From positions 310,001 to 374,000 of the forward strand of contig JAEEVL010000001.1 in NCBI GenBank assembly GCA_016290875.1: a DNA stretch of 64,000 nucleotides, written 5' to 3'. The notes beneath the pieces were generated by a model, which was given only the letters and a program-made list of their open reading frames with translations, had not been told where the DNA came from and searched no databases. This DNA is from Ruminococcus sp. Its GTDB lineage: Bacteria; Bacillota; Clostridia; Oscillospirales; Ruminococcaceae. Position 1 is the stretch's first letter. The number at the start of each line of letters is the position of its first letter. This document shows, piece after piece, positions 10,374 to 20,507 of this stretch. Made by a program: the position numbers and the translations under genes.

Positions 10374-12818
10374 TTATACAGGGAGTTTCTCGATAAGTCC
10401 GAGTTTGAATTTCTGGATAAGAAGAGCATCAGAGTTTGTAAGACCTGGCTTGCCGTCAACATCTGCATTCTTCTCTCCTCTTGCTGTGATGCTTAATTCA
10501 GATTTACCCTGAGCATACTTATCAGGATTGGTAGCAACCTGCATTACAAGTACTGCATCAGCAATGTTGACATTATTGTCACAGTTAGCATCTCCGTATA
10601 CTGCATCAGGATCTGATTCAGAAACGATAGCTGTTGATGACTCGCTTATCTTCTCTGTAACATTTTCGCTTGAAGGCTCTGTACCGGCATTATCCTTTTC
10701 ATATACCATAGTGATGTAGTTATAAGTTACTGATACATCATCACCGCTTGGTGAGTTAGCAGAAGACTTCCACCAATCCTGGAACTCGATATATGTGTCC
10801 TCATATGTACCTTCTATCTCGAGATTTGATCCTTCCTTATCAGGATCTGGGATAGTGAATGTGCCGTCCATATCAACAACTATATCCTGTGTGCCCCCAC
10901 TATATGAGAATGACTTGCTGCCCCAGCCTACGAGCTTACCTTCTGAAACGAGTTTGTTAAAGCAGAGTCCTCCGCCGCCGCAATACCATGATGAACCGGA
11001 ATTGGAGTTTGAAGTTGCATTGATGATGACCTTCTTAAGAGTCTTGGGATCCTTGATCGGGATCATAGGAACTTTGTTGGGCGACATCTCGAGTTCACTG
11101 AAAATGAACTTTTCTTCAGTTACTGTGATATCAGGCTCTTTGTAGAGCTCAGCATCTGTTGCCTTATCAGAGAGAACTACCTGAGCTACTGAGAGAGGAG
11201 GAAGTTCAACTGTAAGTTTATTTCCTGAAAGATCGTTCTGAACATCGATAACTCTGATATCGCTGTGATCTTGTGTTACAGCATATACAACTGCGCTCTT
11301 GTACTTTGTGGATGTTCCATCAAGAGTGATCTCAGCCTTTTCTGCGTTGGCGGTGTCCTTGTTTGAAAGAACCATATTTACCTGTGTATCATCGCCGTCG
11401 TTGATTGAAGCAAATACGGCTGACTTAGAAAGATCTTCTGTCTTAGCTGAAACGAGCGTATCACCGAAAGATGAACCCTTTCCGTCATAATTTGTGTAGA
11501 GGTTAATAGCTGATTCAACGTAAGGACACTCTGTAAGAGTTCCCCAGTATGTAGCGAAGTATACATCGTTTGCAGCGAAAGCACCAAGGCACTCAGTCTC
11601 AGCAATTGCGGAAACAACTGATTTACCTGTGTTCTTTTCGTCACCGATATTAGCTACATTGTACTCTGAGACAGCAATCTTTGTACCGGGATAATATTTG
11701 TCAACGGACTTCTTAAGATTTGTAAGGAACGGGAAGTACTGCTTGCCCCAAGGCATCAGCCAGCTGTTCTCTTCGTAATCGGGATCATAGAGGCTTCTTG
11801 CTGCTTGGAGTCTTGCTGCATCTGTTGAGCAATCCTGCGCATAGTAGTGAACGTCAACTACATCAAGAAGGCGCTTTCCATTTTCCTTTTCAGCTTTAGC
11901 CATTTGCTCAAGATAGTAATCGAGATACCAGAAGTAGTTGCTCTTTACAGCAGACCACTCTTCATCGGTGTATTTACCGATAACTGTACCTGTACTGTCC
12001 TTGATATCAGAACCGTCACCGCAGTTCATACAAGGAAGCATTCCCCAGAAAGCAGGACCAAAGACTTCTGCGTTAGGATCGATATCCTTAACGACCTTTG
12101 CAAGCTCGATTGATTTGGAAATGAGTTCTTTGCTTGAAACTTCCTCGGGGTGCATGAGCGAATGTGTGTCGTTCCAAAGTACAGGCTCATTGTCAAGGCT
12201 GTAACCCTGTATACCTGTATTTGTGGTAGAATCACCAAGCTTGTTAACGATGTAGTTTACGTACTCGTCCATATAAACAGTACCGTCTGTAAGGTCGGGA
12301 TCAAGTGAGAGCTCTCCGTCTTTCTTGAACTCTACTTTATTCCATCTGCTTGAAGGAGCTACTTCATCGGCTTTAACAGAACCGTTCTTATCTGCTGATA
12401 CATAGCCTGCCATCTGAAGTGTGGCAAGCTTATAAGGGATATTCTTCTTTGAAGAGAACTGTGAGAAGTTTCTTACTGCATAAGCCGGACCATCAGAAAG
12501 ATCGCCCTGATTAGTGTCTGAACTGTGATGCCAGTCTTCACCAGCGTTTGACCAGTTAGTCTCCCAGTTATAAGCTGTGAAACGGTTTCCGCCCTGTCGA
12601 ACATTGTTTACTGTCACATTCTTGAGACTGCTTGAATCAAATGCATTAACTCCGTAAATGTAGGGGCTGATGATCTTCTTTTCGCCTGCAAGATCAATAG
12701 TGACCTTCATCGAATAATCTGCACCGTCAGCGGCATTGACATTTGAAAAAGGTACAGCAGCTGCGTTAGAAACAACACAGATACCAGCAAGTAAACCTGC
12801 TAAACTTCTTTTTATCAT
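10374..12818 (-). CDS. Secreted GH44-family endoglucanase/xyloglucanase-type enzyme with C-terminal CBM-like module (CBM76/DUF5620-like) and dockerin
   Basis: GH44-like ISPYIYGVNAFDSSS...VRQGGNRFTAYNWETNWSNAGEDWHHSSD, YSLDNEPVLWNDTH, DVVDVHYYAQ, AVSEYN; dockerin GDANCDNNVNIADAVLVMQ and NADVDGKPGLTNSDALLIQKF. Confidence 0.9.
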   Translation of the reverse strand: MIKRSLAGLLAGICVVSNAAAVPFSNVNAADGADYSMKVTIDLAGEKKIISPYIYGVNAFDSSSLKNVTVNNVRQGGNRFTAYNWETNWSNAGEDWHHSSDTNQGDLSDGPAYAVRNFSQFSSKKNIPYKLATLQMAGYVSADKNGSVKADEVAPSSRWNKVEFKKDGELSLDPDLTDGTVYMDEYVNYIVNKLGDSTTNTGIQGYSLDNEPVLWNDTHSLMHPEEVSSKELISKSIELAKVVKDIDPNAEVFGPAFWGMLPCMNCGDGSDIKDSTGTVIGKYTDEEWSAVKSNYFWYLDYYLEQMAKAEKENGKRLLDVVDVHYYAQDCSTDAARLQAARSLYDPDYEENSWLMPWGKQYFPFLTNLKKSVDKYYPGTKIAVSEYNVANIGDEKNTGKSVVSAIAETECLGAFAANDVYFATYWGTLTECPYVESAINLYTNYDGKGSSFGDTLVSAKTEDLSKSAVFASINDGDDTQVNMVLSNKDTANAEKAEITLDGTSTKYKSAVVYAVTQDHSDIRVIDVQNDLSGNKLTVELPPLSVAQVVLSDKATDAELYKEPDITVTEEKFIFSELEMSPNKVPMIPIKDPKTLKKVIINATSNSNSGSSWYCGGGGLCFNKLVSEGKLVGWGSKSFSYSGGTQDIVVDMDGTFTIPDPDKEGSNLEIEGTYEDTYIEFQDWWKSSANSPSGDDVSVTYNYITMVYEKDNAGTEPSSENVTEKISESSTAIVSESDPDAVYGDANCDNNVNIADAVLVMQVATNPDKYAQGKSELSITARGEKNADVDGKPGLTNSDALLIQKFKLGLIEKLPV

Positions 12819-12858
12819 TTGAATGACCTCCTGTCAGCCGCCTGCCTAAGGACGGCTG

Positions 12859-13824
12859 TTATTTTTGTGCTCTGAACGGAGGCTTCTCCCATATATCTAT
12901 ATCCGGTTCACAGCAGGATATATAATGGATGAGCGATTCCGCAAGAGTCATTATCCCAACGAGAGGGATATTATGTACGTAACCATAAATAGGGAATGCT
13001 TCCCTTCCTGTGTCAGCTGTCAGCTTCCACATTATGCCAAAATTACAAAGCCTTTCTACTATGTCTGAGACTATTTCTTCTGCTATGCCAAGCTTGTCGG
13101 AAATAGCTTTCTTTGTGATAATGAAATTTCTGCCGAATGTTTCAGCGTAGCTTATGACCCTCAGTGCGTTTTCGTCAGCGAGTATGCTGAACAGCTCAAG
13201 CATTCTTGGCTGTATCTTAGCATAGCTGTTGATGCCGTTTTCGGGGATACGCATAAAGCAGACGTACTGCATATCCGGATTGAGCCTCGCGAGTCCGAGT
13301 TCGTTGTCTGTACGGAGATGAGCAAATGTCTCACGGGCAAATGTAAGCGGAAAGCGAATGTTCTCGGGAGCTGTGTTTGCATTGTAAGCTGACAGCATAC
13401 TATAAAACTGCTCCATAATGAATCTACCCTTTTCTTCAGGAGGCAGTTTCTTTACCTTTTGTGCAGCAGCGATACTCATATCCACATTGCCGTCATCGTC
13501 TCTGAGTCCAAACAGTGAATCAAGTGAAACGCCGAGGGTGAGAGCGAGTTCGGGAAGCAATTCACTATCGGGGTAGCTTCCTTTTTCCCATTTTGAGACC
13601 GCCTGTGGTGTTACCATAAGAGCGGCTGCAAGCTGACTCTGAGTGAGACCTGCTTTTTTGCGGTATCTGATAAGGTTCTGACTGAATTTCGTATCCATAA
13701 GAGCGTCCTCTCCAGATGAAATTCTGTTTTTTACCTGTTGAACCTGTTCATTCAGCCAATTGTTCTTTACCATGATTACATCATAACACTTAACTGCGTT
13801 GAGTTCAAGCAAGGCTTTTTTCAC
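12859..13824 (-). CDS. XRE-family HTH transcriptional regulator with C-terminal winged-helix (MarR-like) region
   Basis: FSQNLIRYRKKAGLTQSQLAAALMVTPQAVSKWEKGSYPD. Confidence 0.88.
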   Translation of the reverse strand: MKKALLELNAVKCYDVIMVKNNWLNEQVQQVKNRISSGEDALMDTKFSQNLIRYRKKAGLTQSQLAAALMVTPQAVSKWEKGSYPDSELLPELALTLGVSLDSLFGLRDDDGNVDMSIAAAQKVKKLPPEEKGRFIMEQFYSMLSAYNANTAPENIRFPLTFARETFAHLRTDNELGLARLNPDMQYVCFMRIPENGINSYAKIQPRMLELFSILADENALRVISYAETFGRNFIITKKAISDKLGIAEEIVSDIVERLCNFGIMWKLTADTGREAFPIYGYVHNIPLVGIMTLAESLIHYISCCEPDIDIWEKPPFRAQK

Positions 13825-13909
13825 AGAATTAAACCCATATTTTACTTGTAAACTTGTAGCTGAATTTATTATATCACATAATTTTCAGAATAGCAACACA
13901 TAATTAGAG

Positions 13910-13938
13910 TTGACATATATTTTTCTTTGTGCTATAAT
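13910..13938 (+). promoter_or_regulatory. Consensus sigma-A promoter TTGACA-17-TATAAT
   Basis: -35 13910-13915; -10 13933-13938. Confidence 0.75.
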
Positions 13939-13983
13939 CGTTTAGAATTTCATTTTTTAAATCAGCATTTTGAGGTAATGAAT

Positions 13984-15546
13984 ATGAAAAAAATTGTTAT
14001 ATTTGCGTTATCACTCACAATGATAATATCTGCAAGCTCTTGCTCAAAGAGCTCGGGCGGCAGTTCTTCCATCGCATCAGCCACTTCTTCCTCTGAAACT
14101 ACTTCAGACAGTACTGCTGCAGTTTCGGCTGAAACTCCTGCTCCGAAACCACTCCAAAACTTCATGATCGACTATGAGCGCTCCTGTGTAAAAAAGCATG
14201 AACTCACTATTCTTGACGAACCTGACAAGGAAGCTCACACTGTTAGGTTAGAGGTCAGAGAGTATGATTCTCAGCAGATACTCGCTAATATCGAGAACGA
14301 TAAGGAATACTATACTGACGAAGTATATCAATTTAATATTGATAATGTTAAAGCCAATACTAACTCTGAAGGAGTATATTCATTCTTCAGTAGAGCGTTT
14401 GTTGATGGTGAACAGATATTCGGAGTTCTTCCGGATTTCAATTATAACGGCGGAGAAATTGGTTATATAAACGGCTATCAGGATGAAAATGGTAACGAAA
14501 TACTTGAGCTAAAAAAATTCAATGATCTTGATGAATACTGCGATTATGAGTGGGAAGAAATGCAGAAACAAGAAGGTGCAAGTGTTACACGGTCGAATTA
14601 CAGTATAAAGAAGCTCAAAATAGTATATGAAGCTGTAAAAAACGGTACATATGAAAAGATACCGGAAGGAGTTCTCCCTGATCAAGGCTGGAATACTACA
14701 CCTATAGTTGATGTATTCGATGATCACCGTAAGGAGTGGGAATTTGACCGCGAAGCTGTTTCTGCTATAAAGGATTCAATTGACGAAATTGAAATGTATG
14801 ACGCAGAGCTTAATACCGATTTTCTTGTTCATGTTGTATTGCCTCCAAACTATGACAAGAACAAGGCGTACCCTGTTCTCTTCCTCACCGATGCTGTATG
14901 GCGTTTTGGCAACACTCCTCAGCTACGCAAATTAATGGAAAATGGTGAGGCTTCGGATGTGATACTTGTAACTCTTGGTTACAACTATAAAATTGACGGT
15001 GCCGGAGATTATATTCGTTTTGCGCATCTTTTATGCGACAGAGACCTGACTACTGATTTCATTACTAATAACCTTATGCCATATCTCAGTGAGAATTACC
15101 GCATAGATTACGAAAATTCTACTTTCTTTGGTCACTCCAACGGCGGCGTACTTTCTCATAATATGCTCTTTAAGTCTGATCAGTTCGATAATCAGCCTTT
15201 TGGCAGATACATTATCGGAAGTCCTGCGTTCTGGGGCTTATACGATGATAGCAATGGTCGATATATTCTTAACCCTGAACAATGCGTTAACGATTATGAT
15301 TACTTCACAAGAAATCAGGAACTCAATAAGAAGGTATTCCTCTGCGGCGGTTCTCAAGAGGATGTTGACTATATCACTTCATATAACGGCCATGATACAA
15401 CGCTTGAAGGTCTCGAACACCTTAAGGAACGCCTTGAGTCACATGATGCTGATGTTACATACAAGCTTTATGACTCACATCACTACCAGTACATTCCTGA
15501 GATGCTCGAAGAGTACCTCAAAACTGAGTATCCGCCTCAGAAATAA
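13984..15546 (+). CDS. Lipoprotein alpha/beta-hydrolase esterase (esterase D / feruloyl-esterase-like); ORF opens at 13927 but RBS supports start at 13984
   Basis: Lipobox SLTMIISASSC; HVVLPPNYDKNKAYPVLFLTDA; nucleophile elbow FFGHSNGG; C-terminal SHHYQYIPEML. Confidence 0.85.
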   Translation: MKKIVIFALSLTMIISASSCSKSSGGSSSIASATSSSETTSDSTAAVSAETPAPKPLQNFMIDYERSCVKKHELTILDEPDKEAHTVRLEVREYDSQQILANIENDKEYYTDEVYQFNIDNVKANTNSEGVYSFFSRAFVDGEQIFGVLPDFNYNGGEIGYINGYQDENGNEILELKKFNDLDEYCDYEWEEMQKQEGASVTRSNYSIKKLKIVYEAVKNGTYEKIPEGVLPDQGWNTTPIVDVFDDHRKEWEFDREAVSAIKDSIDEIEMYDAELNTDFLVHVVLPPNYDKNKAYPVLFLTDAVWRFGNTPQLRKLMENGEASDVILVTLGYNYKIDGAGDYIRFAHLLCDRDLTTDFITNNLMPYLSENYRIDYENSTFFGHSNGGVLSHNMLFKSDQFDNQPFGRYIIGSPAFWGLYDDSNGRYILNPEQCVNDYDYFTRNQELNKKVFLCGGSQEDVDYITSYNGHDTTLEGLEHLKERLESHDADVTYKLYDSHHYQYIPEMLEEYLKTEYPPQK

Positions 15547-15571
15547 GCTTGTCGATTTTGTATAATGAATT

Positions 15572-15598
15572 AAGCCCTCAGTTAGCTGAGGGCTTTTT
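15572..15598. terminator. Bidirectional terminator between convergent genes
   Basis: AAGCCCTCA gttagc TGAGGGCTTTTT. Confidence 0.8.
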
Positions 15599-15602
15599 AA
15601 TG

Positions 15603-17228
15603 CTATTTGTCTGTACGTCTGTGAACTTCAGCAGTTAGTTCGTCAAAGTACACCTGTGAATCTATTTTTGAGTATTCGGTGTTATATTCCTTCCACAGCT
15701 TCTCGAAGTCACTGCTCATTACGATCAAAGGAAGATACTTATGTTTAAGGGCATCTATTTGCTTCATTACCTTACCGTATTCGGTATCGTCCGTTACTGC
15801 GTTGCTGAACGACCACATTGGATACCAAGGTGAATTTGGTTCAGGATCATTGAGCATTTCTGAATAAGTCTTTATGCCGTATGCGTTGAAACATCGCTTG
15901 ACTGGTTCTGAAAGATGATCATAGAATATATTTGGCTGATTGGAAGAATTATAAGCATTTATACCGTCAGGAGCCATTCCGAAATAGTAAGGCATATAGT
16001 CGTACGTGCAAACATGATCACGTCTGTAATCGGCATTTCGCCATTTTGCGTACTGATCTTCGTCCTGCTCAAATATGCCCTCATCATTTATGTTATAGTC
16101 AACACCTTCTACTCCCCAAAAACGAAGCTTTAGTATCTCAGGTTCAAGAATGTCACTCAGGAACTTTACAGCACCGTCGGGATCCTCACAGCTTACGGAT
16201 ATTCCTACTCCTGTGGATTCATTGAAAGCAGTATAATCACGGTAATGCTCTTCGATACCTTCATCGATCGTTATCCCCAATGGGATATATGTGCATTCGG
16301 CTGGCAGCTGATTTACTGAACCGCTGAAGTTCCAGTTTTGATCAACCATTCCAAGGACTCTGCCGGAGCTTATCTTTTTGTAGTATTGATCAGAGGACAT
16401 TACAAAACATTCCTGGTCAATGACACCTTTGCGGTACTCTTCATTGAGCTTTTTGAACCATCTCTTCGCTGTCGGAGAAAGGTTATAGTCCTTGGCTTCA
16501 AGAGTTTCGGGATCCACGATGCAGCAGCCGTCATTAGGGTGTCCATCGAGAAACATAGGCGGGTTATCAAGTGCGAAGAACCAAGTATCGTTAGCTTGTA
16601 TCTCATAGCCGTAATACGGTTCACCGTTTTCATTTTTCGGATTAGCTGCAAGATAGCGTTCCAGCAAATCAAAGTAATCGTCAAGAGTTTTTAGCACTGG
16701 GAAATTGTCCCATTCAAGAACTTTTTCCTGAATCCAAAATGCTTCACCGCTGTGTGTCGGAGTCGTTTCTTTGACATTTACCGATGAAAACAAAGGAATG
16801 TAGTATATATGTCCGTCAGAAGATCTTACTCTGTCCCATTGGTCGTTAGTACAGAGCTTTTTTATATTCGGATAATCATCCCAGTAGTTATCAATAGGGA
16901 TGAATGCGTTTGCTTTAAGCAACTGCTGGCAGGTTGATGCATCGGGCGAGATATAATCAGGATATTTGTTTGCGATGATCATATCGTTTATCCTTTTATC
17001 AATGCTATCCTGATCATCAATAAATTCCTGATGCACTAATGCACCTGTTTTTTCGGCGATTATCTTCTGAACTTCATTGTTATCGGAAATCGGAGTTATT
17101 CTTGCAGCATAAAAACCGGTATACTCTTTGATAGGTTTGTCGCTGTTGCTGCTCTCGTTTCCGCAGCTGACTGCCGGAACAGCCAGAATTAAAGATGTAA
17201 ATGCTGCTAACATCTTTTTAACGTTCAT
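15603..17228 (-). CDS. Extracellular solute-binding lipoprotein (sugar ABC-type SBP family)
   Basis: Lipobox-like LAVPAVSCG; length and overall pattern of family 1 SBPs (DDYPNIKKL..., PVLKTLDDYFDLLERYLAANPK); RBS AGAGGG before ATG at 17228. Confidence 0.82.
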   Translation of the reverse strand: MNVKKMLAAFTSLILAVPAVSCGNESSNSDKPIKEYTGFYAARITPISDNNEVQKIIAEKTGALVHQEFIDDQDSIDKRINDMIIANKYPDYISPDASTCQQLLKANAFIPIDNYWDDYPNIKKLCTNDQWDRVRSSDGHIYYIPLFSSVNVKETTPTHSGEAFWIQEKVLEWDNFPVLKTLDDYFDLLERYLAANPKNENGEPYYGYEIQANDTWFFALDNPPMFLDGHPNDGCCIVDPETLEAKDYNLSPTAKRWFKKLNEEYRKGVIDQECFVMSSDQYYKKISSGRVLGMVDQNWNFSGSVNQLPAECTYIPLGITIDEGIEEHYRDYTAFNESTGVGISVSCEDPDGAVKFLSDILEPEILKLRFWGVEGVDYNINDEGIFEQDEDQYAKWRNADYRRDHVCTYDYMPYYFGMAPDGINAYNSSNQPNIFYDHLSEPVKRCFNAYGIKTYSEMLNDPEPNSPWYPMWSFSNAVTDDTEYGKVMKQIDALKHKYLPLIVMSSDFEKLWKEYNTEYSKIDSQVYFDELTAEVHRRTDK

Positions 17229-17229
17229 T

Positions 17230-18825
17230 TCAATCCCTCTTTTCTGTGTCAAAATGAATAGTAAATATAATATTGAGTTTGTTCTTGGAATTAATTGCTA
17301 TATCAACTCTGCTGCCAAGACAATGCTTAAGACGCAAATAAGGATTAAAGCGGTAGTTTCTGTCAAATGCATAGTCGTCACATACTACATCGCCTTCAAA
17401 TATAGCGTGCAGTTTGAGTATGTCGGATGAACGAGGAGCTCTGTCCCCTGCAAATTTTATAGTTGCTGTATTATTGCTGACCGATACTTCAACTGTTTCT
17501 CCGCCGAAATGCTCGAAAATATCTTCAGCTATAAGAACTAATGTATACGCAGGTACTCTCCAGTTTTCATTCCTTTCGATATCACCTTCGTAGTGAATGC
17601 TGTATTTGTTTGCCAAGCGGCTTATTAGCGCACTTTCAATTGAGAGTGGGAATGTATCATCCGGAATTTCCAGCTTGATATATGGTAATCTGCGAGCAAC
17701 CGAAAGCTCAGCGTCTGCTCTCATAGCTTTTGTATATAAGGACCTGTAATCCGAGTCTCTGCGCATAAGTGAATCGCTGCTTAGCTGGAATTCACTGCCC
17801 TTTAGAGTCAATCTTTCGGACATATCACAGCAAACATCGATTAGCTTGCCGATCTCGTCCTTGCCGCTGTATCCTTTAGGAAGCGACTGAATGCTTCCCG
17901 TTGTTTTATACTCAGTAAGCAAAGGTTTTACTCTGCGTCTGATATTTATCGACAATAACTGTCCTGTCACTACAACAAGAAGGATAACTGTACCAAGTAT
18001 TATAAGAAGAATCTCATTTCCTGACACAAATGATCTGAAACTGTTGCGTCGTGCATAAGAGTAATACTCAACATCAAGGGTATAATAGTTTCTCGTGATA
18101 CAGTTAAAGTCAGACTTGATAGTTACGTCATCAGCATCATTACCACTGTCCGAGCTGTTGAACAGCATCTTGGAGCCACTTATTATGTAAAGTTCTCCGT
18201 CAAAATCAAGATTGCTTTCGGCTTTTACGATCTCGTTAATGTCGATTTCCAGACATAAGTAGCTGTCACCTGTATCTATGGTCTTGAAGTCGAGTTTTCG
18301 TACAAGATATAGATTTCCTTTATCAGGATCAACGCACAGAACAGTCGGCTTGCCAAGCTTTTGGAAGGTCTTGAACCAGTATTCATCCTGTGCTTCTTCA
18401 AGCTTATTGATATTGCCGCCTGCAAGTATAGTCGGATTAGCTGTATAAAGCGTACATTGTTTTATAGAATTAGTATCAGCATGGTTCATAGATGTATTCT
18501 GCTTCATAGGATAATAAGCTTCATAATACGCAGAGGAATTCGGATATTTCGTATTAAGAAAATCATATATAGTCTCATCTGTGTATATATTTTTGGCTAC
18601 CGAAACAGCGTTCTCGAAAGTCATATTTACTATCTGTTCCGAAACAGTCACAGCAGTTTGTTCCATCTGTCTGTATTTACTTTTTTGAGTCCTGTTTATA
18701 GCTCTTAGCATGGAAGTCCACACGATCATTAAAGCTATGATAGCCATGATATCTATAAGCAGAAACTTTTTCCTGACAGTCAGATTGGAAAATGGGAAAA
18801 TCTTCCGCTTTTTAGTTTTATCCAA
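17230..18825 (-). CDS. Two-TM sensor protein, YesM-like N-terminal region with divergent C-terminus
   Basis: N-terminal TM plus extracellular sensor region (VSEQIVNMTFENAVSVAKNIYTDETIYDFL); second TM; no recognisable HFLFN motif of YesM-type kinases in the cytoplasmic part. Confidence 0.65.
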   Translation of the reverse strand: MDKTKKRKIFPFSNLTVRKKFLLIDIMAIIALMIVWTSMLRAINRTQKSKYRQMEQTAVTVSEQIVNMTFENAVSVAKNIYTDETIYDFLNTKYPNSSAYYEAYYPMKQNTSMNHADTNSIKQCTLYTANPTILAGGNINKLEEAQDEYWFKTFQKLGKPTVLCVDPDKGNLYLVRKLDFKTIDTGDSYLCLEIDINEIVKAESNLDFDGELYIISGSKMLFNSSDSGNDADDVTIKSDFNCITRNYYTLDVEYYSYARRNSFRSFVSGNEILLIILGTVILLVVVTGQLLSINIRRRVKPLLTEYKTTGSIQSLPKGYSGKDEIGKLIDVCCDMSERLTLKGSEFQLSSDSLMRRDSDYRSLYTKAMRADAELSVARRLPYIKLEIPDDTFPLSIESALISRLANKYSIHYEGDIERNENWRVPAYTLVLIAEDIFEHFGGETVEVSVSNNTATIKFAGDRAPRSSDILKLHAIFEGDVVCDDYAFDRNYRFNPYLRLKHCLGSRVDIAINSKNKLNIIFTIHFDTEKRD

Positions 18826-18837
18826 AGTATCACCCCA

Positions 18838-20124
18838 TTATCTTTCGGGCATTTTTAGCATCTTTTTAAGTTCCGTTTTCTTGATGTACATATTATCCTC
18901 AGCCTCGGCAAGCAGCTCTTCATAAACAAATTCACCGCTTGCGTAAGCACATCCGTAAGAGATTGCACACTTAACGGAATCTTCTTCTTTGCTGAGTATA
19001 TATGGCGAATCCTTGTCAAGCTTATCAATTACTCTGTCAACATATCTGTATGAACACTCAGTCATAATGATAAGGAATTCGTCTCCGCCCATTCTGAAGC
19101 AATAATCATTTTCACCAAGAAGACCTCTGATGTACTCTGCTGCTTGCTTGATAACGTAGTCGCCGTGCTCGTGTCCAAGTGTATCATTCATCAGTTTTAG
19201 GTTATTTACATCAAAGTAAACAGCAGCGATTGTCTTGCAACTCTTGAATTTTTCAACCATACTGTGATAACAGCGCTTGTTGAGATGCTGTGTCATACCG
19301 TCATGGTTAGCATCATACAGAGCCTGAGAAAGATGCTCCGCACCACTGTTCATATTAAAGAATATCTTCTGGAAAGCTTCGCCAAGCCTTCCGACTTCGT
19401 CGTTTCGTTCTGTATTGAAGAGTACAGAAGCGTCTTTACCTTCAGAGGCGCTGTCGTCACCAGCCAAGTATAGAGCTGATTCTGTCATCTGCCTTATAGG
19501 ACGAAGGAGCTTTCTGTTAAGCAATAGCATGAAGACTATAACAAATATCAGGCTCAATACGAACAGACCGCCGAATGTGATGAGTATATGCCTGAAATAT
19601 GCGTATTCATAAGGCTTGTGAAGTTCAACGACAATATAGCCGCATAGAGTATCATCTACAGTTCTTGTAGGGCGGTATACTGTCAGACGATCTTTATCTT
19701 TATGTTCAATAGAGTTTCTGCCGTTGATAAGTTCGGCTTTTATCGAAGATGTATAATCATCGTATTCGAGGCGTGTACCAAGCGGTTCGCCGTCTGTGTC
19801 ATAGATATAACTTCCTGATGAGTTGCTAAAGCTTATAAGAGAGATCCTTTTAATCGAGTCGCTGTTCTCAGACTGATAGCTGAGAAGATTTCTTTTAACG
19901 GATTCGTACTCATCAGAAGCGTTCCTTGTAAGAAAGCTTTCTCTTGCCTTATCTGCGTCAATAGTTATCTCAGCGAAATCAAGCGCCGATTCAGCAAGAG
20001 CTTTCTGATATTTATTGCCAACTGATCTGACACAGGCAAACGAAACCGCAAAACTGATTATTACAAACAGTACAAGAGCGGTTGCTGCTGTCAGACTAAT
20101 GCTCTTTCTAATTGATCTTGCCAT
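18838..20124 (-). CDS. Membrane diguanylate cyclase with extracellular sensor, HAMP-like and GGDEF domains
   Basis: TM...TM flanking; RPIRQMTESALYLAG HAMP-like; FRMGGDEFLIIMTE. Confidence 0.92.
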   Translation of the reverse strand: MARSIRKSISLTAATALVLFVIISFAVSFACVRSVGNKYQKALAESALDFAEITIDADKARESFLTRNASDEYESVKRNLLSYQSENSDSIKRISLISFSNSSGSYIYDTDGEPLGTRLEYDDYTSSIKAELINGRNSIEHKDKDRLTVYRPTRTVDDTLCGYIVVELHKPYEYAYFRHILITFGGLFVLSLIFVIVFMLLLNRKLLRPIRQMTESALYLAGDDSASEGKDASVLFNTERNDEVGRLGEAFQKIFFNMNSGAEHLSQALYDANHDGMTQHLNKRCYHSMVEKFKSCKTIAAVYFDVNNLKLMNDTLGHEHGDYVIKQAAEYIRGLLGENDYCFRMGGDEFLIIMTECSYRYVDRVIDKLDKDSPYILSKEEDSVKCAISYGCAYASGEFVYEELLAEAEDNMYIKKTELKKMLKMPER

Positions 20125-20428
20125 TATTCTGCACCATTCCGATCTAATTCAGAAATTCAATTCAAATTTAGCACAAACAAACAAATAGTTTTCTGTATAT
20201 ACTATATTTTACAACTATTATACAGTTTTGTCAACTCGAAACGATAAATTAAGATGCTTCTTAACAAAAAAATAACAATTTAATTTATATTTATTCTCAA
20301 TATTACTCGGAGGATATTTTTGCTCTCTAAGATATCTTAAAATAATGATCTTTCATCAATAATGACGTTATTTCGCAGATGACTAGTTGTCTATATTCAA
20401 CAAATTATACTTTTATCATTAGAAATTA

Positions 20429-20458
20429 TTGACACAGGTGTACTGTTAATGGTAAAAT
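20429..20458 (+). promoter_or_regulatory. Putative promoter TTGACA-18-TAAAAT upstream of FIST-EAL gene
   Basis: -35 20429-20434; -10 20453-20458. Confidence 0.6.
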
Positions 20459-20507
20459 ATATATAGATGTTATTTTCTGCTATGCAGATGTCAGAGGGGG
20501 TATTTTT

